A stretch of 63,839 nt of DNA from an uncultured Halanaerobiales bacterium (GTDB taxonomy: Bacteria; Bacillota; Halanaerobiia; Halanaerobiales; M55B127). The stretch's first letter is position 1. Each line of letters begins with the position of its first letter. A model generated the notes under the pieces. It had not been told where the DNA came from. It was given only the letters and a program-made list of their open reading frames with translations, and ran no database searches. Below, in pieces: positions 35,114-44,506 of the stretch. The position numbers were made by a program, and so were the translations under genes. The DNA is taken from positions 1 through 63,839 of the forward strand of contig CAJXKY010000010.1 in assembly GCA_913055675.1 (NCBI GenBank), in the 5' to 3' direction.

Positions 35114-36404
35114 AAAGATTAATTTGTTCTGAAGTATTTTGCTTTGAATAATCTAATTTATGCATGTCGGGTACTTTTGTTATATATAATGTTAAAGCCA
35201 AGGCCAATACTCCCCCACCAATAAATAGAGTATATATGGGTAGTATATCAAGTAAATATCCTGTCAATGCTAGAGATATTGGAACAAGAGCTTGGGTCAT
35301 AGTAGATAATAATCCTGTAATTCTTCCCCGCAGATTATCTGGTATTAATCTTTGTAGTAAAATTCCAATTGGTACATTTATTACCGCATTAAAGATACCA
35401 ATTATAAATAAAACTAACATTATTAAATAATAAATTTTCATTGTGGTAGTGTTTATCAAAAAATATGGTATAAAAGGTAATCCTAGTACTAGTAATAATA
35501 AACTTTGAATATTTAGAGAATATAATAACACTTTATAATAATTTCTGATTTCCGGAATTTGACTTAAGATTATTGAACCTACTACTGCTCCAGCTGGAAA
35601 TACGGACTGAGCAAAACCATATGATCTACTATTGACAGCCAATATTTCTTTAAATATATAAGGTATTCCTAACATCATTAACCCAGTAAAAAGAAAATTT
35701 AAAAAGATAGCTATGGTAAAAAGGGCCACAATTTCCTTTTTTCCCCATAGAAAATCAAGTCCAAACTTTATTTCATTGAGTATAGTTGGGCTTTTTTTCA
35801 TTTCTTTTTCTATTTTAATTTCTGGTAAATTAATGAATAATTCTGAAAAGGCCGAGATTAAAAAGGAAATTCCATTTATAAAAAAGACGCCAGATATTCC
35901 ATATACTCCTATTAAAACACCACCAACTCCTGCTCCAATTATTTGAGTAAAGTTTATACTAAAATGATTTAATGAATTCGCTTTTTGTAATAAGCTATCA
36001 TCAACTATATTTGGTATTGAGGCTGTGAGAGCTGGGTTAAATAAGGAAGTACAAATTGCTATTAGAATTGTAGCTAAACTGATATGGAAGAAATTTGCAA
36101 CTCCCATATATATAGTATAGCCTAACCAAAGAACAATAAAACCTCTTAATATATCCATTGAAACTATTAATTTCTTGCGATCGAATTTATCAGCTATCAC
36201 TCCACTAAAAGGACCAAAAATAACGCCGGGTAATGTTGAAAGAAGAAGAACTAGACCTGTTGCAGAACCACTGCCGGTAATCTCTAATACAAACCATATT
36301 AAAGCTATGTAATGAATGCCGTTACCAATTCTAGATACAAATCCACCTAAAAACAATAATAAAAAATCTTTGTTATGAAACAGTTTTATATTAGATTTTT
36401 TCAC
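35091..36404 (-). CDS. MFS transporter (efflux type)
   Basis: The 437-residue protein has about 12 membrane segments and the MFS_3 pattern of macrolide/enterobactin-type exporters: FLLLFLGGFVSRIGNGIHYIALIWFVLEITGSGSATGLVLLL at the start and GVIADKFDRKKLIVSMD in loop 2-3, which is the conserved MFS motif A. LRGRITGLLSTMTQALVPISLALTG marks the second half. The exported compound is unknown. The start codon follows AGGAGG on the minus strand. It has its own strong promoter and converges on the PiT gene with no visible terminator. Confidence 0.88.
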   Translation of the reverse strand: MKKSNIKLFHNKDFLLLFLGGFVSRIGNGIHYIALIWFVLEITGSGSATGLVLLLSTLPGVIFGPFSGVIADKFDRKKLIVSMDILRGFIVLWLGYTIYMGVANFFHISLATILIAICTSLFNPALTASIPNIVDDSLLQKANSLNHFSINFTQIIGAGVGGVLIGVYGISGVFFINGISFLISAFSELFINLPEIKIEKEMKKSPTILNEIKFGLDFLWGKKEIVALFTIAIFLNFLFTGLMMLGIPYIFKEILAVNSRSYGFAQSVFPAGAVVGSIILSQIPEIRNYYKVLLYSLNIQSLLLLVLGLPFIPYFLINTTTMKIYYLIMLVLFIIGIFNAVINVPIGILLQRLIPDNLRGRITGLLSTMTQALVPISLALTGYLLDILPIYTLFIGGGVLALALTLYITKVPDMHKLDYSKQNTSEQINLSTSTLDA

Positions 36405-36437
36405 AGTCGTTCCTCCTATTAATTAAATTATATGATA

Positions 36438-36466
36438 ATTATACTTAATAATATTAAATATGTCAA
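36438..36466 (-). promoter_or_regulatory. Strong promoter of the MFS gene
   Basis: On the minus strand a full-consensus TTGACA (36461-36466), a 17-nt spacer and a full-consensus TATAAT (36438-36443) lie upstream of the MFS gene. A perfect match of both boxes suggests high basal activity. Confidence 0.85.
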
Positions 36467-36567
36467 GAATTAAATTAAAAAAATTAAATAATAGATTTAA
36501 AATATTAATTATATCGATAATAAAATCAATTAAAAGGACTTAGGACATGCTTTATTTAATAAAGGAT

Positions 36568-36596
36568 TTGAACAGTTGTTGTAGAAATTATAAAAT
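36568..36596 (+). promoter_or_regulatory. Promoter of glgC
   Basis: TTGAAC (36568-36573), a 17-nt spacer and TAAAAT (36591-36596) predict a start near 36603, about 50 nt before the glgC start. Confidence 0.6.
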
Positions 36597-36651
36597 TATA
36601 AGGAAGAAAAGAATTTAAAAATATATTATATAATCAGGGGGGGAGTATAAA

Positions 36652-37896
36652 TTGAAAACACTTGCTTTAATTCTTGCAGGAGGAAGAGGTAGTAGGTTGG
36701 ATATTTTATCTGAACATAGGGCAAAACCAAGTGTACCTTTTGCAGGAAAATATAGACTAATTGATTTTGCCTTAAGTAACTGTGTTAATTCAGGAATATT
36801 TAATGTTGGGGTTTTAACCCAGTATTTACCACTTTCTTTGAATGACCATATTGGGATTGGTAAACCATGGGATTTAGACCGTAAATATGGTGGTATTACT
36901 ATTCTCCAGCCCTATACAGGAAAAGAGGGTGGTTGGTATAAAGGTACTGCTCATGCTGTATATCAAAATTTAAGCTATTTAAGAAGTCAGGACCCGGAAT
37001 ATGTATTAATATTATCAGGTGATCACCTATATAAAATGAATTATGATAAAATGGTAGAAGAACATATAGACCGTAATGCTGATTTAACTATTGCAGCTCA
37101 AAGGGTCCCAAAAAAGGATGCAAGTCGATTTGGTATTTTAAATACAGATAAAACTGGGAAAATAATAGATTTTCTAGAAAAACCAGATAATCCACCTGAT
37201 AATTTGGCCTCTATGGGAATTTATGTGTTTACAACAGATGTATTAATTAAAGCTTTAGAAAAATATTGCAGTGCTGATAAATCTGATTTTGGTCACCATG
37301 TTCTACCACCGATGATTGATAAAAATGATGTTTATGCTTATGAATATGAGGGTTATTGGAGAGATGTTGGAACATTAGATTCATTTTGGGAGACCAATTT
37401 GTCTTTAACTGATGCTATGCCTGAATTAAACTTATATGAAGAAGGGTGGAGAATTCATACTAAGAGTGTTGAAAATCCTCCTGTGAAGTTTGGACCAAAT
37501 AGTAAAACAAGTAATAGCTTATTATCTAATGGGGCCATTATAAATGGAACTGTTGAAAATTCTGTTATTTCACCGGGGGTATATATTGAGGAAAATGTAG
37601 TAGTTAGAGATTCAGTAATTTTTAATAATACGGTAGTACGTAAGAACTCTGTTATAGATAAAGCAATAATAGATAAAGAAGTAGAAATTGGAGAAAATTG
37701 TCATATCGGTTTTGGTGATGACTTGACTTCAAATCAAGAAAAACCAGAATTGTTATTTAATGGACTTAATATAATTGCTAAAAGGGCGATTATTCCTAAT
37801 AATGTACAAATCGGTAGAAATTGTAGAGTAATGTCATATGCAAGACCAAAAGATTTTGATGATAAAAATATTGAAAGCGGTAGTACTATTGGATAA
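36652..37896 (+). CDS. glgC: Glucose-1-phosphate adenylyltransferase
   Basis: The 414-residue enzyme makes ADP-glucose for glycogen. The nucleotidyltransferase start LALILAGGRGSRLDILSEHRAKPSVPFAGKYR is clear, followed by SGDHLYKMNYDKMV, FLEKPDNPP and WRDVGTLDSFWE. The C-terminal left-handed beta-helix shows hexapeptide repeats. The start is TTG after a run of seven G. No glgA, glgB or glgD lies nearby, so ADP-glucose could also feed another glucosyl transfer. Confidence 0.94.
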   Translation: MKTLALILAGGRGSRLDILSEHRAKPSVPFAGKYRLIDFALSNCVNSGIFNVGVLTQYLPLSLNDHIGIGKPWDLDRKYGGITILQPYTGKEGGWYKGTAHAVYQNLSYLRSQDPEYVLILSGDHLYKMNYDKMVEEHIDRNADLTIAAQRVPKKDASRFGILNTDKTGKIIDFLEKPDNPPDNLASMGIYVFTTDVLIKALEKYCSADKSDFGHHVLPPMIDKNDVYAYEYEGYWRDVGTLDSFWETNLSLTDAMPELNLYEEGWRIHTKSVENPPVKFGPNSKTSNSLLSNGAIINGTVENSVISPGVYIEENVVVRDSVIFNNTVVRKNSVIDKAIIDKEVEIGENCHIGFGDDLTSNQEKPELLFNGLNIIAKRAIIPNNVQIGRNCRVMSYARPKDFDDKNIESGSTIG

Positions 37897-37911
37897 AGGA
37901 GTGTTTTTAAA

Positions 37912-38781
37912 TTGAGGAATCCAGTCCCAAAAGTAGCAGCTATACATGATATTTCAGGTTATGGTAGAGGTTCCCTAACTACTGTAATTGAAGTTTTGGC
38001 TACAATGGGTATTCAACCCTGTCCAGTGCCAACTGCTGTTTTATCAACTCATACTGGTGGTTTTAAAGATTATAAATTTATTGATTTAACTGAAGAATTA
38101 CCGGGATATATCAAACATTGGGATAATTTAAACATTGATTTTGAAGCGATTTATAGTGGTTTTTTAGGGTCGGAAAAACAAATAGAAATTGTTATAGATT
38201 TCATAAAAAGATTTAAAAGAGAAGAACAATATGTTATTATAGACCCAGTCTTAGGAGATAATGGGAAGACGTATGATACTTTTGGATCAAAAATGGTAAA
38301 AAAGATGCGTAAATTGGTAAAAAATGCCGATATTATTACTCCAAATATTACTGAGGCGAAATTTTTATTGGATAAAGAGGAAAACAAGATTAAAAGTGAC
38401 GATACTGCCAAAAATTGGTTGAAAGAGTTAGCTTCTTTTGGACCAGAGATGGTTGTGATTACAAGTGTGCCAGGATATAATAAAAAAGAAAGAACATCTG
38501 TATTATTCTATCAAAAGAATGAAAACCGATTTTGGAAGGTAGATTGCGATTATATCCCGGCTAATTTCCCAGGTACAGGTGATCTGTTTACTAGTATTTT
38601 AGTTGGGAGTATATTAACCGGGGACAGCCTCCCGATGGCTATTGATAGAGCCGTTCAATTTATTTCAATGGCAGTTAGAACAACTTATGGTTATGATTTT
38701 CCTGAAAGAGAGGGAGTATTAATAGAAAGAGTTTTGGCTAATTTAAATTTGCCAATTAGCGGGAAAAGCTATGAGATTTAG
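37912..38781 (+). CDS. Pyridoxamine/pyridoxal kinase (ribokinase family)
   Basis: The 289-residue protein matches PdxY/PdxK kinases that phosphorylate vitamin B6: AAIHDISGYGRGSLTTVIEVLATMGIQ at the start, STHTGGFKDY, VIIDPVLGDNGKTYDTF, and the ribokinase anion-hole motif FPGTGDLFTSILVG with the catalytic Asp. The start is TTG at 37912 after AAAGGAG. B6 salvage suits a genome with PLP enzymes, but no other B6 gene is near. It lies in line between glgC and transketolase. Confidence 0.88.
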   Translation: MRNPVPKVAAIHDISGYGRGSLTTVIEVLATMGIQPCPVPTAVLSTHTGGFKDYKFIDLTEELPGYIKHWDNLNIDFEAIYSGFLGSEKQIEIVIDFIKRFKREEQYVIIDPVLGDNGKTYDTFGSKMVKKMRKLVKNADIITPNITEAKFLLDKEENKIKSDDTAKNWLKELASFGPEMVVITSVPGYNKKERTSVLFYQKNENRFWKVDCDYIPANFPGTGDLFTSILVGSILTGDSLPMAIDRAVQFISMAVRTTYGYDFPEREGVLIERVLANLNLPISGKSYEI

Positions 38782-38834
38782 TCCCCTCTGTGAATAAAAA
38801 TATTATATTGATAATTACAATAGGAGGTTTTACA

Positions 38835-40805
38835 GTGCTTAAAGAAGTTGCAAATATAGTACGTGGTTTATCTGTTGATGCTGTAGAGAAAGCGGGATCT
38901 GGTCACCCCGGGATGCCGGTAGGGTGTGCAGAAATTGGGTCCTTGCTTTATGGAGAAGTATTAAAACATGATCCAACAAGTCCTAAGTGGCCAGATCGAG
39001 ATCGTTTTGTATTATCGGCCGGTCATGGATCAATGTTATTATATTCATTGTTACATTTAAGTGGTTATGATTTAAGCTTAGAAGAATTGAAAAATTTTAG
39101 ACAGTTAGGTTCAGAAACACCAGGACATCCAGAGTATTCTGAGACTGAAGGGGTGGAAACAACAACTGGACCCTTAGGTCAGGGCATTGCAAATGCTGTT
39201 GGAATGGCAATAACTGAAAGACATCTTGCTAATAAATTTAATAAAGAAGATTTTGAGATTGTAGACCATTACACCTATACAATTATGGGTGACGGTTGTA
39301 TGATGGAAGGTATTAGTTCTGAAGCTGCATCTTTAGCTGGTCATTTAGGCTTAGGAAAACTTATTGCAATTTATGATGATAACAGTATTTCTATAGAAGG
39401 TTCCACAGATTTAACTTTCACAGAATCTGTATCAGATAGGTTTAAAGCTTATGATTGGCAGGTAATAGATGATGTTGATGGTCATGATATTAATGATTTA
39501 AGAAAAGCTATCATGAAAGCACAATCCGAACCTACTAAGCCTTCTCTTATCGTGGCAAAAACTCATATTGCTTATGGAGCTCCTAATAAGCAGGATACAA
39601 GTGATGCACATGGTTCTCCTTTAGGAGAAGAAGATATCACGGGATTAAAAGAATTTTTTGATTTACCTGTTAATAAAGAATTTTATATATCTGATAAAGT
39701 GAAAGAATATTTTGAGGGAAGAAAAGAGATTTTAAAACAAAGTAAGGAAAAATGGGTTGAAAAATTTGAAAAGTGGAAAGCTAAATACCCAGATCTTTAC
39801 CAGGAATGGAAGAAAGCATTTAATTTAGAAGTTGAGGAAGGTTTAGAAGATAAAGTTCGAAACCTAGAAATAGATACTCCTATCGCTACTCGTAAAGCTT
39901 CTGGAGCGGCAATTAGAACAATTGCTGAAAAAATGGATTATCTAATTGGAGGATCAGCCGACCTTGCTCCATCTACAAAAACTTATCTAGATAAATATAC
40001 AGACTTTCAGAGAAATAATTATAAAGGTCGTAATTTTAGATTTGGAGTGAGAGAACATGCTATGGGTGGTATAGTAAATGGTATGTCATTACATGGTGGT
40101 GTTAGACCTTTTGCAGCTACATTTTTGGTCTTCTCTGATTACATGAGACCAGCAATCAGATTAGCTGCCCTTATGAAACAACCTGTTATTTATGTGTTTA
40201 CCCATGATTCAATCCATATAGGTGAAGATGGTCCAACTCATCAACCAGTAGAACAATTAGAGGCAATTAGGTCTATACCTAATTTGAAAGTATATAGACC
40301 TGCTGATGACGAAGAAACAAAGGAAGCTTGGATAGCTGCTATAAAAAGGACTGAAGGTCCTACTGCATTAGTATTTACTAGACAGAGTTTACCAACTGTG
40401 AAAAAAGATAATGGTATAAGTAACTTTGGAAAAGGTGGTTATTTAATTAGAAGCGGAAATGATAATTATCAGTATACATTTTTGGCAAGTGGTAGTGAAG
40501 TTTCTTTAGCTGAAGAAGTAGCTGATAAGTTAAAGGAAAATGGTATTAATAGTCGCATAGTATCAGTACCAGAGAGAAATATATTAATAGAACAAGGGCA
40601 AGATTATATAAATGAACTTATTGGAAACCCTAGTGAAAAGGTTATAGCAATTGAAGCTGGAGTTGGAAATGGCTGGTATAGACTTCTATCAAAAGATGAT
40701 GTCATGGTAAGTCAAGAAGTATTTGGTGCAAGTGCTCCTGGTAATGAAGTTGCTTCTCATTACGGATTTGATGCTGATAAGATAGTTTCTAAATTAACTG
40801 AATAA
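38835..40805 (+). CDS. tkt: Transketolase
   Basis: The 656-residue thiamine-diphosphate enzyme moves two-carbon units in the pentose phosphate pathway. Visible are VEKAGSGHPGMPVGCAEI, ETTTGPLGQGIANAVGMAI, the ThDP motif MGDGCMMEGISSEAASLAGHLGLGKLIAIYDDNSISI, and THDSIHIGEDGPTHQPVEQL in the Pyr domain. The GTG at 38835 follows AGGAGG by 7 nt and gives the family's start; an upstream GTG at 38790 lacks a site. Confidence 0.96.
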   Translation: MLKEVANIVRGLSVDAVEKAGSGHPGMPVGCAEIGSLLYGEVLKHDPTSPKWPDRDRFVLSAGHGSMLLYSLLHLSGYDLSLEELKNFRQLGSETPGHPEYSETEGVETTTGPLGQGIANAVGMAITERHLANKFNKEDFEIVDHYTYTIMGDGCMMEGISSEAASLAGHLGLGKLIAIYDDNSISIEGSTDLTFTESVSDRFKAYDWQVIDDVDGHDINDLRKAIMKAQSEPTKPSLIVAKTHIAYGAPNKQDTSDAHGSPLGEEDITGLKEFFDLPVNKEFYISDKVKEYFEGRKEILKQSKEKWVEKFEKWKAKYPDLYQEWKKAFNLEVEEGLEDKVRNLEIDTPIATRKASGAAIRTIAEKMDYLIGGSADLAPSTKTYLDKYTDFQRNNYKGRNFRFGVREHAMGGIVNGMSLHGGVRPFAATFLVFSDYMRPAIRLAALMKQPVIYVFTHDSIHIGEDGPTHQPVEQLEAIRSIPNLKVYRPADDEETKEAWIAAIKRTEGPTALVFTRQSLPTVKKDNGISNFGKGGYLIRSGNDNYQYTFLASGSEVSLAEEVADKLKENGINSRIVSVPERNILIEQGQDYINELIGNPSEKVIAIEAGVGNGWYRLLSKDDVMVSQEVFGASAPGNEVASHYGFDADKIVSKLTE

Positions 40806-40822
40806 TATAAAAGGTGGACTCT

Positions 40823-42100
40823 ATGAATTATCTTTCTATATTAAAAAATATCTCAAAACAACATACAATATATATAGTTGGAGGATTTATAAGAGACTAT
40901 CTAATGGATAATAAAATCAAAGATATTGATTTATTAGTTATGTCAGACTTAGATTCTGTTGTAGATGAGTTTTCTAAAAAAATAAACAAAAAGAAGATTG
41001 TTTTAGATGAAGTACGTGGAGTTTATCGGGTAATACCTGATGATAATATTTGTATAGATTTTTCTAACCCTGTAGGCCAGGATCTCCATCAAGATCTTGG
41101 CTGCAGGGATTTTACTTGTAATTCTATTGCAGTTAAACTAGATGAATTGTCTCAAATAGATAATAGATATTATATAGAAAAAGATAAAATGATTGATCCT
41201 TATGCTGGTATAAAGGATATTGAAAATAATGTATTGAGAATGGTAAAAAGTGATTTTATAGTAAATGATCCTATAAGGATTTTAAGGGCTTATAGATTTT
41301 CAAATAATCTAGAATTTAATATTGATCAGAATACTTTGAGAATAATTAATAACAATTTAAAGTTGATAAAATCCACAAAAAATGAAAGAATAAAAGAGGA
41401 ATTAATAAAATTATTGAATAATAAATTAAAAAGTAAAACTTTACATAATTTTTTGAACAGTAAATTGATGAGATATTTGTTTAATATCAATACATATGAA
41501 AGAAGCAAACAGAAAGAAATTTTACTGAAACAAAATGAATATATTTTAGAAAAAAGAGTTTTACGAAATTTGAGGATGAAAAAATATCTTTTTAATTTAT
41601 TACAATTATTTTTACTCCCAATTATAAAAAATGTAGTTACAATTGATGAGGTAGAAAATATTTTTCTTAATTATACTTTTAGTAAAAAAGATGTAAAAAT
41701 ATTTAAAGACCATCTCTGGTCCTGTAAAATGATATTAAAAAATATGGTTTTGTATAATAAACAAGTTCAATTAATATATCAGGATTTATTTATTAAAGAT
41801 ATATATCCTGATGATATTAAATATTTATTATTAAGTTATTTTGAAAGCACAAAGAGGAACGAAGATATCAAAGATAAGGTAATTTATATTGTCGAAAAAT
41901 TAAAGTTAATGCATAAAAGAACTAAACCCAAAATAATTGATGGGGAACAAATAAAAGAAATCCTTGATTTGCAAGAAAGTAAAATAATAGGTGATATTCT
42001 TGAAATAATTAGAAGAAAGAGAGCATTAGGTTTATTAAAAGGAAGTGAGGAAGTATATAATTATCTAGAAAATACTTTTAATAAAAATAATAAAAGCTAA
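40823..42100 (+). CDS. tRNA nucleotidyltransferase / poly(A) polymerase family protein
   Basis: The 425-residue class II nucleotidyltransferase should add CCA to, or repair, tRNA 3' ends. Head domain: YIVGGFIRDYLMDNKIKDIDLLVM, with the metal-binding DID. Neck: RDFTCNSIAVKLDEL, DPYAGIKDIENNVLRMV, NDPIRILRAYRFSNNL, and NERIKEELIKLL for nucleotide selection. The C-terminal 200 residues are divergent. tRNA-Arg in this window already encodes CCA, so repair is enough for it. CCA-adding and poly(A) activities cannot be told apart here. The ATG at 40823 follows AAAGGTGG. It converges on the next gene with a 23-bp overlap. Confidence 0.85.
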   Translation: MNYLSILKNISKQHTIYIVGGFIRDYLMDNKIKDIDLLVMSDLDSVVDEFSKKINKKKIVLDEVRGVYRVIPDDNICIDFSNPVGQDLHQDLGCRDFTCNSIAVKLDELSQIDNRYYIEKDKMIDPYAGIKDIENNVLRMVKSDFIVNDPIRILRAYRFSNNLEFNIDQNTLRIINNNLKLIKSTKNERIKEELIKLLNNKLKSKTLHNFLNSKLMRYLFNINTYERSKQKEILLKQNEYILEKRVLRNLRMKKYLFNLLQLFLLPIIKNVVTIDEVENIFLNYTFSKKDVKIFKDHLWSCKMILKNMVLYNKQVQLIYQDLFIKDIYPDDIKYLLLSYFESTKRNEDIKDKVIYIVEKLKLMHKRTKPKIIDGEQIKEILDLQESKIIGDILEIIRRKRALGLLKGSEEVYNYLENTFNKNNKS

Positions 42101-42512
42101 TTAATGCAATTGAAACTCCCAGGATTACACCAGCAAAAACTTCAAGAGGAGTATGACCGATTAATTCCTTAAGATCTTCCTTTAATAATTCTGGATCTCT
42201 TTCAATATTTTTAACATTTAGGTGATTGATTAATTTATTTAACACATTTGCTTGATCCCCAACAGCTTTTCTGACACCGCCTGCATCATAAGTGACAATC
42301 ATTGAAAATATCAGAACTACGGTGAATAGGTCGGAATTAAAACCATGTTTAAGACCAATTAGAGTAGTTAAAGTGGCAACAAAAGAAGAGTGGGAACTTG
42401 GGAAGCCACCTGACCCAATAATACTAGTTAGTGAGAATGGTTTAATAGTAAATATTTTAATAAATTGTGCTAAAAATAATGAAATGAATGAAATAAGTAA
42501 TGTTTTATTCAC
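42078..42512 (-). CDS. Divergent PAP2 family protein (DUF212)
   Basis: The 144-residue membrane protein belongs to the acid phosphatase/vanadium-haloperoxidase-related DUF212 family: SLTSIIGSGGFPSSHSSFVATLTTLIGLKHG, where SGGFPSSHS is the family hallmark, then VTYDAGGVRKAVGDQANVLNKL and IGHTPLEVFAGVILGVSIALI. It has three or four membrane segments. PAP2-like motifs suggest phosphatase activity, but no substrate is established for this family to my knowledge. It is a single-gene unit with its own strong promoter. Confidence 0.85.
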   Translation of the reverse strand: MNKTLLISFISLFLAQFIKIFTIKPFSLTSIIGSGGFPSSHSSFVATLTTLIGLKHGFNSDLFTVVLIFSMIVTYDAGGVRKAVGDQANVLNKLINHLNVKNIERDPELLKEDLKELIGHTPLEVFAGVILGVSIALISFYYFY

Positions 42513-42537
42513 TATTTTATCCCCCTTTGTTGTTTAT

Positions 42538-42566
42538 ATTATATTTCAAATTATTGATATATTCAA
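42538..42566 (-). promoter_or_regulatory. Promoter of the DUF212 gene
   Basis: On the minus strand TTGAAT (42561-42566), a 17-nt spacer and consensus TATAAT (42538-42543) precede the gene's start at 42512. Confidence 0.7.
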
Positions 42567-42609
42567 GAGAGCACTTAAATTTATAAATTAATCTATAAGG
42601 AATGGTATT

Positions 42610-43956
42610 ATGAATCCCTATGAATTTATATCTCAATTCAAAAAATATGGTAAAAAAGGTGGGTTTAATCCAGGACTTAAGCGAGTCAAAAAAATGTTAG
42701 CTTATCTGGATAATCCGCAGGATCAAGTGAATTATATACATATTGGAGGTTCTAACGGTAAAGGATCGACTGCTGCAATTTTAACAAGTATCTTAAAAGA
42801 TGCGGGATATAAAGTAGGAACGTACATATCTCCACCACTTGTTCACTTTAATGAAAGATTTACCATAAATAATAATCCTATTTCCACAAATGAGCTCCAA
42901 TCAATTGTAACAAAATTAAAAGAAATATTTGATAATCCTAAATACGATATAAGTATTAAGGAGCCGAGTTTTTTTGAAATCATTACAGTTATTGCATTTA
43001 TGTATTTTTATGAAAGGGAAATAGATATTGGTATTTTAGAAGTAGGTTTAGGTGGTAGACTGGATGCTACTAATGCTATAAATAAACCACTCCTGAGTAT
43101 AATCACCAATATTAGCTATGAGCATGCTGATATTTTAGGACCTAAAATTGAACAAATAGCTTATGAAAAAGCGGGTATTATAAAAACTGGTTCACCTGTT
43201 ATTACAGCAGAAAAAAATAAAGATGTATTGAAAGTTTTTAAAAAGAAAGCAAAAGAACAAAATAGTGAATTAATAAAATTTAATTATAAAAAGGAAATTG
43301 AACTATTAGATAAAAGTTTAGAAAAACAAATTTTTAATATTTATTATGAGAATAAAAAACTAAAACAGTTAAAATTAAATATATTAGGTGAGCATCAGGT
43401 AAAAAACGCTGGACTTTCTATAAGGGCACTGGAATCTTTACCAAAAAAATATTCTGTAAAACCTTGCAATATTTATCAAGGTCTAGAAAAATGTAGATGG
43501 CCTGGTAGATTAGAGATGGTTCAAAGAGATCCTGATATATTATTAGATGGAGCTCATAATATAGATGGGATGGAAAGATTAGTTGAATTTTTAAATCAAA
43601 ATGTGTCTAGTAGCAAAAATATTATATTTTTATTGAGTATTTTAAAAGATAAAAATTATAAAAGAATGATAGATATTATAAATAGTTTAGATAATAAAAA
43701 ATTAAAAATATATATAACAAAAAATCAAAATGAGCGGTCATTAAATCCTGAAAAAATTAACGAATATGTGCAGAACAAAAAGATTAAAAGCAAAGTATAC
43801 CCTGATATTTATATTACCATTAAAAAGATTATTAAGAATTTAAAAAAAGATGATTTAGTATGTATTACTGGGTCTCTTTATACGGTAGCTGAAGCCAGAT
43901 TTTATTTATATATGTTAAGCGAAGGAGGTTTGGAGAATGGCCAAGAAAAAAAATAA
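42610..43956 (+). CDS. folC: Folylpolyglutamate synthase / dihydrofolate synthase
   Basis: The 448-residue Mur-ligase-family enzyme adds glutamate to folates with ATP. Signatures are YIHIGGSNGKGSTAAILTSIL (P-loop), YISPPLVHFNERFTIN, LEVGLGGRLDATNAI, NISYEHADILGPKIEQIAYEKAGIIK and RWPGRLEMVQRDPDILLDGAHNIDGMERL. The ATG at 42610 has only a weak upstream AAGGAAT. The 3' end overlaps the SPOR gene by 20 nt. Folate cofactors made here would serve PurN and PurH. Confidence 0.94.
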   Translation: MNPYEFISQFKKYGKKGGFNPGLKRVKKMLAYLDNPQDQVNYIHIGGSNGKGSTAAILTSILKDAGYKVGTYISPPLVHFNERFTINNNPISTNELQSIVTKLKEIFDNPKYDISIKEPSFFEIITVIAFMYFYEREIDIGILEVGLGGRLDATNAINKPLLSIITNISYEHADILGPKIEQIAYEKAGIIKTGSPVITAEKNKDVLKVFKKKAKEQNSELIKFNYKKEIELLDKSLEKQIFNIYYENKKLKQLKLNILGEHQVKNAGLSIRALESLPKKYSVKPCNIYQGLEKCRWPGRLEMVQRDPDILLDGAHNIDGMERLVEFLNQNVSSSKNIIFLLSILKDKNYKRMIDIINSLDNKKLKIYITKNQNERSLNPEKINEYVQNKKIKSKVYPDIYITIKKIIKNLKKDDLVCITGSLYTVAEARFYLYMLSEGGLENGQEKK

Positions 43957-44428
43957 ATCCTTAACTTTAGTTGTAATTGTGATGGCAGTGATATGTTTAT
44001 TTGTTGGTTACTTAGTTGGGGTGAACCTCCTGCAATGGATGAAGGGAGGAAATGAGCAGATAGCTCAAACAGAAAATAAAGCAACGGAAGAAACCCAGAT
44101 AAGTAATGATAATCAGGAAATTACTTCTGAACAAACTCAAGCAAATGAATCTTCTCAAACTGAGGAAACTGAAGCCCAGCAACAAACTAATACCACAACT
44201 CAAAATGACAATTATGATAACTTATTTAAAATTCAGGTAGGTGCCTTTTCAAATAGGTCTAATGCTATAAGCTTTCGAAATGAACTTGCAGATGAAGGTT
44301 ATAATGTTATAATTAAAGAAGCAGCTAATTATAAAGTTAGAGTTATTGGTAAAGAGACTCGAGAAGAAACAGAAAAAATCGAAAAAGAATTAACAAACTT
44401 AGGTTATGATACTTTTATTGTGAAATAA
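43937..44428 (+). CDS. SPOR domain membrane protein
   Basis: The 163-residue protein has a short basic N-terminus (AKKKNK), one membrane helix at about residues 8-34, a Gln/Glu/Thr-rich low-complexity linker, and a C-terminal SPOR domain of about 70 residues starting LFKIQVGAFSNRSNAISFRNEL. SPOR domains bind denuded peptidoglycan glycans at division sites, so it probably sits in the membrane facing the wall. The ATG follows GAAGGAGG and overlaps folC. Confidence 0.87.
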   Translation: MAKKKNKSLTLVVIVMAVICLFVGYLVGVNLLQWMKGGNEQIAQTENKATEETQISNDNQEITSEQTQANESSQTEETEAQQQTNTTTQNDNYDNLFKIQVGAFSNRSNAISFRNELADEGYNVIIKEAANYKVRVIGKETREETEKIEKELTNLGYDTFIVK

Positions 44429-44429
44429 T

Positions 44430-44458
44430 TTGCAGAATAAGATTACATATTATAGAAT
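44430..44458 (+). promoter_or_regulatory. Promoter of the rnf operon
   Basis: TTGCAG (44430-44435), a 17-nt spacer and TAGAAT (44453-44458) predict a start near 44465, about 40 nt before rnfC. It begins right after the SPOR gene stop codon. Confidence 0.6.
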
Positions 44459-44506
44459 TATATTAGTTGTTTTAAAATTAAAATATTCTAAAATAGAGGT
44501 GAAAAA

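Noticed and set aside
36405..36651. AT-rich gap before glgC as a possible origin or mobile element scar
   Set aside because: It is fully explained by two divergent promoters; no DnaA boxes, repeats or transposase remnants were seen.
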